NCBI RefSeq assembly: GCF_002160865.1
Contig: NZ_NFLJ01000001.1
Coordinates: 1-64,000 of the forward strand
DNA from: Massiliimicrobium timonense
GTDB taxonomy: Bacteria; Bacillota_I; Bacilli_A; Erysipelotrichales; Coprobacillaceae
Direction of reading: 5' to 3'
DNA: 64,000 nucleotides
Shown here: piece after piece, positions 16,966-25,311 of the stretch
How positions within the stretch are numbered: the first letter of the stretch is position 1
How the letters are laid out: each line of letters opens with the position of its first letter
Notes under the pieces: generated by a model
What the model was told of the DNA's origin: nothing
The model's database searches: none
What the model saw: only the letters and a program-made list of their open reading frames with translations
Translations under genes and position numbers: made by a program

Positions 16966-19800
16966 ATGGTTAATTATACTCCACATCAATCAAGATATTT
17001 TGCTGAACAAATACAATTAAAAAGACCGCAGTCAAGCTTTGAATCAATAGCTTCAACTATATCCGGTGTAAAGGTTGATTTAAACCCACATCAAGTAGAT
17101 GCTGCAATGTTTGCTGTAAAATCACCATTAAGCAACGGTGCGATTTTAGCTGACGAAGTTGGACTTGGGAAGACTATTGAAGCGGGTCTTGTTTTATCAC
17201 AATATTGGGCTGAACGAAAAAGAAAAATAATTCTAATTGTGCCTGCGTCTCTTAGAATGCAGTGGAGACAAGAACTTGAAGATAAATTTTATATCGATTC
17301 TATTCTCATGGAGTCAAAAGAATTTAATCGTCTTAGAAAAAATGGATCAATAAATCCATTTGAAGTTTCTAATAAGGTAGTTATTTGTTCATATGATTTT
17401 GCATCCCGAAAGGCGGCTGAATTGAAAGCTGTAAATTGGGATCTGGTAATTATGGATGAAGCTCATCGTCTTAGAAATGTATACAAAAAAAGTAATGTTA
17501 CCGGTAACAGACTTAAGAATGCTTTAAGCGGAAGAAAGAAACTGTTGTTAACAGCTACTCCGCTGCAAAACAATCTTATGGAGCTATATGGCTTGGTAAG
17601 TATTATCGATGACCATGTTTTTGGAGATGCGAAAACATTTAGAGAAATGTATGTTGCAGTTAATAATACTGAAATTCGTAATCGTAACTTAAGAAAAAGA
17701 TTACATTCATTTTGTCAACGAACACTCCGTTCACAAGTAACAGAATATGTTCGATACACAAATAGAATTCCAATATTGCAAGAATACACACCTTCGGCTG
17801 ATGAAGAAAAACTATATAATTTTATCTCTGATTATTTACAGACTGATAAATTATATGCACTTCCAGAAGGTCAGCGTACACTCATCACTATGGTTCTTAG
17901 AAAATTATTAGCTTCATCTTCATTTGCAATTTCTGGAACACTTAATTCACTAATAGAACGCTTGAATAATCTTTTGTTAGGCGTTGAAAGTGAATTGGAT
18001 ATTGAAGATTATGATACTATTGACGAATTAACAGAATCATTTGAAGAAGAACACACAACTGCTGAATTGATTCGAGATCGAGAAGGTATTATGCAAGAAC
18101 TTGCACAGCTTGAAGAATACGCTAGGTTAGCACAAAGCATTACTGAAAACTCTAAAGGTGAAAATCTTTTAACTGCATTACATAAAGGTTTTGATGAAAC
18201 AGAAAAACTTGGTGGAAAAAGAAAAGCTGTTATTTTTACAGAATCAAGAAGAACACAAGATTATTTATATAATCTGTTGTCCAACAATGGTTATGCTGGT
18301 CAAATTGTTTTTCTTAATGGCTCTAATAGTGACGCTGATTCTAAAAGAATTCTTAACGAATGGAAAGATCGCCATAAGGATGACGGAAGAGTTTCAGGTT
18401 CTAGAACTGCCGATATTAAGGCAGCAGTCGTAGAAGAATTTAGAGATAGAGCAAGCATTTTGATTGGAACAGAAGCGGCAGCTGAAGGGATAAATCTTCA
18501 ATTTTGTAGTTTGCTCGTAAATTATGATCTTCCATGGAATCCACAGAGAATTGAACAGAGAATTGGTCGTTGTCATAGGTACGGACAGAAAAATGATGTT
18601 GTAGTGATAAACTTCCTTAATAGAAAAAACGCAGCTGATGTAAGAGTATACCAATTACTCGATCAAAAATTTAGATTGTTTAGTGGTGTGTTCGGCTCTT
18701 CCGATGAAGTTCTCGGTTCTATTGAATCAGGTGTTGACTTTGAAAAACGTATTGCTGGAATTTATCAGAAATGCAAAACATCTGATGAAATCACTCAAGA
18801 ATTTGACGAATTGCAAGAAGAAATGGCTGAAGCAATCAATGAAAAAATGACACAAGCCCGTCAAACAATTTTAGAAAACTTTGATGAGGATGTAGCTGCG
18901 AAACTTAAAGATTGTCAGACAAGTACAGTTGCAAGTATGGACAAATATACTCGCTGGCTTTATTACTTTTTCCTTATGCATGGAGCAAAAAGAGTTGAGC
19001 CACTTGACCAACTTCGTTTCCGTGTAGACAATGATGGAAAATTTAAAATATACAATCTTGATTGGAAATCAGCAGAAACATCAGGAGAAATATTTCTTAG
19101 AAAAGATGATAAATTATATTCGGCTTGGTTAGATGAAGCAAATAAAACTGAACTTTCTCCGGTAACGATTGAGTTTGATTACTCTGGTAATAAAAATAGG
19201 CATATAGCTTTCTTTGATTCACATATTGGATTAAAAGGTATGCTATCAATGGACAAAGTATCCTATGAGGGTATTGGAGAAGAAGAACATTTGATATTTA
19301 CCGTTAAATGTGATGATGGAACTTTGCTTGATGAGGAACTTATCAATTCAATGATGGAACTTCGTGGAACTGTTGTTGGTAACTGTCAAGCAGAATCTGA
19401 TAGTTTCATTAGATTTAGGCAGGAACTTATCGCTTATCAACAACAACAAGTTGAAGAGAATAATAAAAAATATTATCTAGAAGAATGTGATAAGTTAGAT
19501 GCTTATAGTGAAGATTTAAAAGAAGGTCTTAAGCGTGAACTGAAAGATTTAAAGAAAGCTATCACTGAAAAAAATAAAGAGTTTAGGGCAAGCACAAATT
19601 TACCACTTTCAGAAATGCTTGAAATAAAAGATGAACTAGAAAAAATGAAGAAAAAACGTAGAACAATGGAACGTGATATTAATAAACGTGAAGATGAAAT
19701 TGATGAAATGAATGAACGTCTTCAAGATGAAATTCGTGAAAAACTAAAGGGCAATAGTAAAATCACTCATATTATGACCATTGGCTTTAAGATTAAATAA
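16966..19800 (+). CDS. SNF2/RapA-like helicase of the defence operon
   Basis: A 944-residue SF2 helicase. Motif I is ADEVGLGKTIEAG (residues 62-74), motif II DEAH (164-167), motif III LLLTATPLQNN, and the helicase C-domain has AVIFTESRRTQ, LIGTEAAAEGINLQ and RIEQRIGRCHRYGQ. A long coiled-coil C-terminus (about 830-930, rich in Lys/Glu) follows. SNF2 helicases of this type translocate on dsDNA; in DISARM the DrmD component is a comparable protein. It is the first enzyme of the operon and lies 14 bp before mod. The gene is intact, unlike mod and res. Confidence 0.85.
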   Translation: MVNYTPHQSRYFAEQIQLKRPQSSFESIASTISGVKVDLNPHQVDAAMFAVKSPLSNGAILADEVGLGKTIEAGLVLSQYWAERKRKIILIVPASLRMQWRQELEDKFYIDSILMESKEFNRLRKNGSINPFEVSNKVVICSYDFASRKAAELKAVNWDLVIMDEAHRLRNVYKKSNVTGNRLKNALSGRKKLLLTATPLQNNLMELYGLVSIIDDHVFGDAKTFREMYVAVNNTEIRNRNLRKRLHSFCQRTLRSQVTEYVRYTNRIPILQEYTPSADEEKLYNFISDYLQTDKLYALPEGQRTLITMVLRKLLASSSFAISGTLNSLIERLNNLLLGVESELDIEDYDTIDELTESFEEEHTTAELIRDREGIMQELAQLEEYARLAQSITENSKGENLLTALHKGFDETEKLGGKRKAVIFTESRRTQDYLYNLLSNNGYAGQIVFLNGSNSDADSKRILNEWKDRHKDDGRVSGSRTADIKAAVVEEFRDRASILIGTEAAAEGINLQFCSLLVNYDLPWNPQRIEQRIGRCHRYGQKNDVVVINFLNRKNAADVRVYQLLDQKFRLFSGVFGSSDEVLGSIESGVDFEKRIAGIYQKCKTSDEITQEFDELQEEMAEAINEKMTQARQTILENFDEDVAAKLKDCQTSTVASMDKYTRWLYYFFLMHGAKRVEPLDQLRFRVDNDGKFKIYNLDWKSAETSGEIFLRKDDKLYSAWLDEANKTELSPVTIEFDYSGNKNRHIAFFDSHIGLKGMLSMDKVSYEGIGEEEHLIFTVKCDDGTLLDEELINSMMELRGTVVGNCQAESDSFIRFRQELIAYQQQQVEENNKKYYLEECDKLDAYSEDLKEGLKRELKDLKKAITEKNKEFRASTNLPLSEMLEIKDELEKMKKKRRTMERDINKREDEIDEMNERLQDEIREKLKGNSKITHIMTIGFKIK

Positions 19801-19814
19801 CGGAGGAATTGCAA

Positions 19815-21137
19815 ATGCAAAAGTTAGAACTTACTTGGATTGGAAAAGGTAAAGAACCGGCAGTAGAGCCTCGTATATTACTTCATGATTCTTCAAAAGA
19901 TTATGGCGATCCTAACACAGAAAATATGCTTATTCACGGAGATAATTTACTTGCATTAAAAGCATTGGAACAACAGTATACAGGAAAAGTAAAATGTATT
20001 TATATAGACCCACCGTATAATACAGGAACAGCATTTGAACATTATGATGATAACTTAGAGCATTCGATATGGTTAAGCTTAATGAAAAACAGACTTGAGA
20101 TATTGAAGAATCTTCTATCAAATGATGGATTAATTTATATACAAATTGATGATAATGAACAACCATATCTTCGTTTATTAATGGATGAAGTGTTTTTAAG
20201 AAAAAATTTTGTAAATTGTATTGTTGTTAAAATGTCAGAAGCATCCGGAACGAAAATGGCTCATGTAGAAAAGAGGCTTCCCAAACTTAAAGAGTATATT
20301 TTGGTATATAAAAAGGAAAATGTAAAATTAAATGAACTTAGAATTCCTAAAGAAAAATGGGATGATGAATATAAAACGGTAATGACTAATATAAGTGATG
20401 AAGAACTTGCTTATATTCATGATGTCATGAATAGTGAAACTTATACTGTTGAGGAGGTTGAATTATGTCAACAGTATTTGGACAAGGCAGAATATATATC
20501 GCTAAGTGAGGTATATAAAAATAATGGATTAAAATCAACAAAAGATAAAGTTGAATTTAATTACAAGAATGCAAATAGAATATTTCAAACAGTTTCAATG
20601 GGTGGTGGCACTACTGCTCAGATTAACGAATCACGCAATAGTAAATGCAAGAATATATTTTTTATTCACCAAACAACCCAAAATAAATTATATATTATTA
20701 AAGGTGATTATGATTTAGAAAAAAGAAAGCCACGAATACAAGTATTATTTGCTCAGGATTATTTATCTTACAACCCTTGTGATTTATGGACTGATATTAA
20801 AACAACAGGACTAAATAATGAAGGTGCTGGTGTTGCATTTAAGAATAGTAAAAAGCCTGAGCATTTGATAGAACGAATTATTTCTATGAGTACTAATCCT
20901 GGTGACTTAGTTTTAGATTCGTTTTTGGGTTCGGGAACTACAGCTGCTGTGGCTCATAAAATGGGGAGAAGATATATAGGAATAGAATTGGGTAATCATT
21001 GTTATACACACTGCATTCCACGTTTGAATTCTGTTATAGACGGTACAGATAAAGGGGGTACATATCATACACGTCTGCCGTTCTCATCTTTGCCCATAGA
21101 TATACGGCACTCCCAGCGTCCGTCCCTGCGTTTATAA
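19815..21137 (+). pseudogene. mod: Type III restriction-system DNA methyltransferase (mod), 3' end replaced
   Basis: Adenine-N6 methyltransferase of the type III Mod (beta) group. The catalytic DPPY motif lies at residues 65-68 (IDPPYNTG) and the SAM-binding motif DSFLGSGTTA at about 368-377, in the DPPY-first order expected. ATG 19815 follows CGGAGG. Native-looking sequence runs to about residue 415 (VIDGTDKGG, near 21059), then changes to 25 unrelated residues before the stop. Type III Mod proteins are usually about 600-650 residues, so the C-terminal third is missing. It was replaced by the foreign block at 21060-24207. It may retain a fold but is likely non-functional with a broken Res partner. 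Confidence 0.85.
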
Positions 21138-21154
21138 GCTGTTTTCTTGCTCAT
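21065..21154 (-). pseudogene. N-terminal stub of a tyrosine recombinase/integrase
   Basis: On the minus strand a GGAGG site (21162-21166) precedes ATG 21154, and 29 codons follow that read MSKKTAYKRRDGRWECRISM and then GKDENGRR before a stop at the junction with mod. This looks like the arm-type DNA-binding N-terminus of phage/transposon tyrosine integrases (RRDGRWE, GKDENGRR). Everything downstream is missing. It marks the left edge of the foreign segment and shows that the segment came from another mobile element. Confidence 0.6.
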
Positions 21155-21227
21155 TCATTAAAACCTCCAATTAATCATCGTTCAGTATAAGTAATTATGG
21201 AAACAATAAAAAAACAATCCACCTATC

Positions 21228-21256
21228 TTGACAAGACATACATAATTTGCTATAAT
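21228..21256 (+). promoter_or_regulatory. Consensus sigma-A promoter of the Cfr/RlmN-like gene
   Basis: TTGACA (21228-21233), a 17-bp spacer, and TATAAT (21251-21256): both hexamers match the consensus. The transcript would carry a leader of about 125 nt before ATG 21389. Confidence 0.85.
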
Positions 21257-21330
21257 AATGATAAGGTATATTAGAAACTGTGCGAGAAACATACGAATCA
21301 AGTTTAGCGTATCGTCAATTCAATAATTTT

Positions 21331-21354
21331 GCGAAATACGAAGCTGTATTTTGC
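21331..21354 (+). promoter_or_regulatory. Leader hairpin upstream of the Cfr/RlmN-like gene
   Basis: GCGAAATAC (21331-21339) pairs with GTATTTTGC (21346-21354) with one G-U pair around loop GAAGCT, about 20 nt before the AAGGAGGAG ribosome site. It has no T-tract, so any role would be translational or in mRNA stability. Confidence 0.45.
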
Positions 21355-21388
21355 AGTATGTTAATGACTGTTAAGGAGGAGTAATATA

Positions 21389-22507
21389 ATGGATGCAAAC
21401 CAGAATTTGACAGCGGAAATGATTAAAATAGACCCCTATAATTATACACTATCCGAGATGGTGGATGTAATTGGGGAAACCGAAGCAAAAAAGCTGTTTA
21501 AATCTATTTATAAAGGCACATCGAAATTAAGTTATCAAACTATAAAGGTGAAAGATGTTTTTAATGGTGGCGACACAAGAAAATATGCGTTCGAATTATG
21601 TGACCATTATTGCATTGAAACTGTTTGTATTCAAAGAAGAACCGGTACTACAGTGTGTGTAAGTACAATGGTAGGATGTCCCGTTGGATGTGTTTTCTGC
21701 GAATCTGGGAAAAACGGTTTTATCCGTAACTTAACTCCATCCGAAATTGTTCAGCAGATTGTACTACTTAGAGAAAAAGTCAATCGAATTGTTTTTATGG
21801 GGATGGGTGAACCACTGTTCAATTATGATAATCTGGTTAAGGCGATACATATTCTACGTGATAGGGATGGATTGAATTTTCCTACAGATGGAATCACAAT
21901 TTCAACAGTCGGGCCGCTACAGCAACTTAAAAAAATAAGAGAAGAACATTTGAAAATACAGTTGACTCTCTCGCTTCACGCAACAGATCAGAGAACTCGT
22001 GACATTGTCATGCCCCATATGAAAGGACATGATATTAGAAAAGTTGTGGAAACCGTACTTTCTTATTCCGAAAGGCACAACAGAAAAGTCACTATAGCGT
22101 ATTTGCTTATTCCGGGGTTAAATGATCGTTCAAGCGATGTAAGACAGTTAGGAAAGTGGTTTAGAGGAAAGAATGTGTTGATTAATCTTCTTCAGTATAA
22201 CGAAACATCGAATAGTCGCATTAAACGTCCAAACAAGCAGCAGTTAGTTGCGTTTAAAACAAGATTGGAGGATGCTGGCTTAGAGGTTAAGCTTAGAGAG
22301 TCCCGTGGAAATAGAATCAAAGCAGCTTGTGGACAACTAGTTAGCGAATACAACAGGCAGGGAAAGAAAACAGCAAATCGGACTGTAAATGGAACTGAGA
22401 ATTCAAACGGAAGCGTGCGAAAATCTTCATTTACAGGAAGAGCAAGTTCGAAGAGACATCCTTTTGCAAAACACAAAAATGTTGGGAAAAAGAGAAAGCA
22501 TGAGTAA
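21389..22507 (+). CDS. Cfr/RlmN-family radical-SAM 23S rRNA methyltransferase
   Basis: A 372-residue radical-SAM enzyme. The cluster motif is GCPVGCVFC (CxxxCxxC). The two catalytic cysteines of the RlmN/Cfr mechanism are present in TTVCVSTMVGC and in the C-terminal KAACGQL. The SAM motif FMGMGEPLFNYDN and LSLHATDQRTRD are also family features. RlmN methylates C2, and Cfr C8, of A2503 in 23S rRNA; Cfr gives resistance to phenicols, lincosamides, oxazolidinones, pleuromutilins and streptogramin A. Sequence alone does not tell me which carbon is used. An unusual Lys/Arg/Ser-rich tail of about 45 residues follows. It has a consensus promoter and is intact. Its stop overlaps the ABC gene start. 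Confidence 0.75.
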   Translation: MDANQNLTAEMIKIDPYNYTLSEMVDVIGETEAKKLFKSIYKGTSKLSYQTIKVKDVFNGGDTRKYAFELCDHYCIETVCIQRRTGTTVCVSTMVGCPVGCVFCESGKNGFIRNLTPSEIVQQIVLLREKVNRIVFMGMGEPLFNYDNLVKAIHILRDRDGLNFPTDGITISTVGPLQQLKKIREEHLKIQLTLSLHATDQRTRDIVMPHMKGHDIRKVVETVLSYSERHNRKVTIAYLLIPGLNDRSSDVRQLGKWFRGKNVLINLLQYNETSNSRIKRPNKQQLVAFKTRLEDAGLEVKLRESRGNRIKAACGQLVSEYNRQGKKTANRTVNGTENSNGSVRKSSFTGRASSKRHPFAKHKNVGKKRKHE

Positions 22508-23079
22508 GCTAGAACTTTATAATATATATGCTGGTTATGAAGAGAGCAAGCCTGTTCTTAAAGATATTTCTTTTTTTGTAGAGAAGGGTGAGTTCATAGT
22601 CCTTCTAGGAACATCAGGGTGTGGAAAGACCACTATATTGAATCTCATCGCTGGGATGATTCCAATATCAGCTGGAGAATTATACATAGATGGGGTTAAA
22701 TCAAATGATACTCCACCTCGAAAGCGAAACATAGCCATGGTGTTTCAAAACTATGCATTATACCCTACAATGACGGCATATGAAAATATTGCTTTTCCAT
22801 TACAAAATGCTCATTATAAAAAAAGGATATCGACTCGTCTGTCAAGAGCATCGCCGTTGAATTAGGGATCGATGACCTTCTTGAACGAAAACCTGCCGAA
22901 ATGTCCGGCGGCCAGCAGCAACGAGTTGCGATAGCTAGAGCATTGGTGAGAAAACCTAGTTTGCTTTTAATGGATGAACCGTTATCTAATCTTGATTCAG
23001 CTCTCAGGAATCAGTTGCGATTCGAAATAAAAAAACTACATAAGAGTATTGGAGCAACAATAGTATATGTTACACATGG
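22500..23079 (+). pseudogene. MalK/UgpC-type ABC transporter ATPase, frameshifted and truncated
   Basis: ATG 22500 overlaps the stop of the methyltransferase gene by 8 bp. Walker A (GTSGCGKTT), the Q-loop (MVFQNYALYPTM), the ABC signature ([15 protein letters not shown]) and Walker B (LLLMDEP) can all be read, but in two frames. The shift falls in the seven-A run after QNAHY (about 22817-22823); adding one A restores a continuous protein ([20 protein letters not shown]). The gene then ends at YVTH, where the expected D-loop region is replaced by the IS3 left end near 23080. Such ATPases power sugar or glycerol-phosphate importers. The permease genes are absent here. Confidence 0.8.
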
Positions 23080-24207
23080 TGTTAGAATAGATATATAGAC
23101 ACAAAATTTTACGAATCGGCCAAAACATGATATAATATTATGTAAATGTAAAAAGGAGTGTCTAATATATGAAAACATATACAGAGGAATTTAAAAAAAC
23201 AATTGTAGAATTATATGAAAATGGAAACAAAAACAAATCAGAATTAGCAAGAGAATATGGCACATCAGAAGGAAATGTAAGAGCATGGATTAAAAAATAT
23301 GGAAAAATAAAAACATCTACAGGAGAAGTTACAACTAATGATGAAATATTAAAATTGCAAAAAGAAAATCAAGAAATAAAAACAGAAAATGAAATATTAA
23401 AAAAAGCACTAGCCATATTCTCAAGACAACAGAAGATAAAGTGAAATTTATAGATGAATTAAGAGATATGTATGATATAAGAACATTGTGTAAAGCGGTA
23501 AAATTGCATCATTCAGTGTATTATTATCATAAACAAAATAAAGAAAATTCATATAAAAAAGCAAATGAAGAATTGGATAAAAAAATAATAGAGGAATTTG
23601 AAAAATCTAAAAAAAGATATGGTTCACCCAAAATCACAAAAGTGTTGAATAAACAAGGAATTAAAGTAAGTCAAAAAAGAGTAGCAAGAAGGATGAAAGT
23701 ATTAGGATTAAGAAGTATTACAGTAAAAAAATTTAATCATAATGGAAACAAAAAAGTGGATGATAAAAACAAAGAAAATTTACTAGAACAAAACTTTAAT
23801 GCAGAGAAACCAAGTGAAAAATGGGTTGGAGACATAACATATATTTATACAAAGGAAACAGGCTGGACATATCTTGCAATAGTTATGGACTTATTTGATT
23901 TAAAAATAATAGGATGGTCGTATGGAAAAAATATGACATCAGAATTAGTAATATCAGCATTTGAAAAAGCAAAAGCTGCAAGAGGCGTAACAGAAGGAAT
24001 GATATTTCATTCAGATTTAGGAAGTCAATATACATCAAAAGAATATGAAAAAATGCTACTGGAAAATAATGTAAAACATTCTTACAGTAAAAAAGGTTAT
24101 CCTTATGATAATGCAAGTATGGAAAGCTTCAATGCCATATTAAAAAAAGAAGAAGTAAATGTAAATACGTATACAACATTTAAAGAAGCAAAATTAGCTA
24201 TATTTGA
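23080..24207 (+). mobile_element. IS3-family insertion sequence, right end missing
   Basis: The element interrupts the ABC ATPase gene at about 23080 (TGTTAG) and runs through orfA and orfB to a junction at about 24200-24208, where sequence switches to the res gene. The last ~35 residues of OrfB and the right terminal repeat are missing, so this copy is immobile. It is markedly richer in A (AAA/GAA codons) than its surroundings. The exact left boundary is approximate. Confidence 0.75.
23169..23444 (+). CDS. IS3-family transposase OrfA
   Basis: A 91-residue HTH protein (TYTEEFKKTIVELYENGNK, SELAREYGTSEGNVRAWIKK) followed by a leucine-zipper-like helix (ILKLQKENQEIKTENEILKK). This is the IS3 OrfA layout. 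Its TGA overlaps the GTG start of orfB by 4 bp, suggesting either coupled translation or the usual frameshifted fusion. Ribosome site AAAAGGAG precedes the ATG. Confidence 0.9.
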   Translation: MKTYTEEFKKTIVELYENGNKNKSELAREYGTSEGNVRAWIKKYGKIKTSTGEVTTNDEILKLQKENQEIKTENEILKKALAIFSRQQKIK

Positions 24208-24229
24208 ATTTAGCGACAGGTATCGGTAA
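23441..24229 (+). pseudogene. IS3-family transposase OrfB, C-terminally truncated
   Basis: An rve-type integrase. The DDE residues are visible: D in WVGDITYIYT, D in FHSDLGSQYTS and E in NASMESFNAILK. The N-terminal HTH_21-like part (KRYGSPKITKVLNKQG) is present. The normal ending (a WYN-type tail of some 30-40 residues) is replaced by SDRYR encoded by res sequence, so the protein is truncated right after the last catalytic region. Confidence 0.85.
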
Positions 24230-25044
24230 AACAAGACTTATGGGTGCTTGTATTGCGTACCTTCGTTATGAAAAAGGCATTAAAAACTTTTTTGTAATGG
24301 CACCGAATCTTACAATTTATAGAAAACTAAAGGCAGACCTTGGAAATCCATCAAATTCTAAGTATGTATTTAAAGGATTGGATTTGTTTGTTGATCCGCC
24401 ACGTATTGTAGATGGTGAGAACTATGATGAATTTAGACAAATGCAGTCATTTGTTAATGATGTTACAATCAATGTATTTAATATTTCAAAGCTGAACTCA
24501 GATAGTAAAGTAAAAGCTGGACAACCTGCAAGAATCAAAAGATTAAGCGAAGTGCTTGGTGAATCTTATTTTTCATATCTTCAATCACTTCCTGATTTAT
24601 GTATATTCATGGATGAAAGTCATCACTACCATGCAGACAAGAGCTTTGATGTTATCAATGAACTTCGTCCTATTCTTGGTGTAGAACTGACAGCAACACC
24701 ACAGATTCAAAAGGGTTCAAAGAAAATACCATTTAAAAATGTTATATACGAATATTCACTAGCTCATGCATTGAATGATGAAAAATATGTTAAAGTTCCA
24801 GCTGTCTTTACTCGTAAGGATTTTAGACCAGAAGAATATACAGCACAACAGCTTGACCATGAGAAATTAAATGATGGTCTTCGCTTGCATGAAGATACTA
24901 AGAGTAAACTTGAAATTTACGCTCGTACATTCAATAAACCTGTTGTAAAGCCTTTTGTTCTAGTGGTTGCTAGAGATACTGACCATTCTAAGGAAATAAT
25001 GAAGTATATAAAATCAAACGATTTCTTTAATGGTTACTATGCAG

Positions 25045-25052
25045 ATAAAGTT
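25045..25052 (+). repeat. Target-site duplication, left copy (ATAAAGTT)
   Basis: The 8-bp ATAAAGTT here and at 26872-26879 directly flanks the ISL3 element. ISL3-family elements are known for 8-bp duplications. Confidence 0.95.
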
Positions 25053-25254
25053 GGGTAATCAAATAATTTCCGGGTGAAATTAAAAAAATTATTCTATAAA
25101 ATTATTGAAAATTTAACTTTCCGGGTCAGTTTTTTAAACTTTCCGGATAAAACGGGTAATCAAATAATTTCCGGGTGAAATTAAAAAAATTATTCTATAA
25201 AATTATTGAAAATTTAACTTTCCGGGTCAGTTTTTTAAACTTTCCGGGTAAAAC
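25053..25254 (+). repeat. 101-bp tandem duplication of the IS left end
   Basis: Unit 1 (25053-25153) and unit 2 (25154-25254) are identical except for one base near the end (CCGGATAAAAC versus CCGGGTAAAAC). Each unit starts with the terminal GGGTAATC and contains three CCGG-type motifs. Confidence 0.9.
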
Positions 25255-25294
25255 ACGAGCCTGATGTGGGTGTTGAGCTCGTGTTTTATTTTTA
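25250..25294. terminator. Bidirectional terminator at the IS left end
   Basis: AAAACACGAGC (25250-25260) pairs perfectly with GCTCGTGTTTT (25277-25287) around a 16-nt loop, with A/T tracts on both sides. It follows the transposase stop and could block read-through in either direction. Confidence 0.75.
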
Positions 25295-25311
25295 GTCAGC
25301 AAATCATCCAT

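Noticed and set aside
21258-21328. Leader peptide frame starting ATG 21258 before the Cfr-like gene
   Set aside because: The ATG lies 2 nt after the -10 hexamer, upstream of the expected transcription start, so it would not be in the mRNA.
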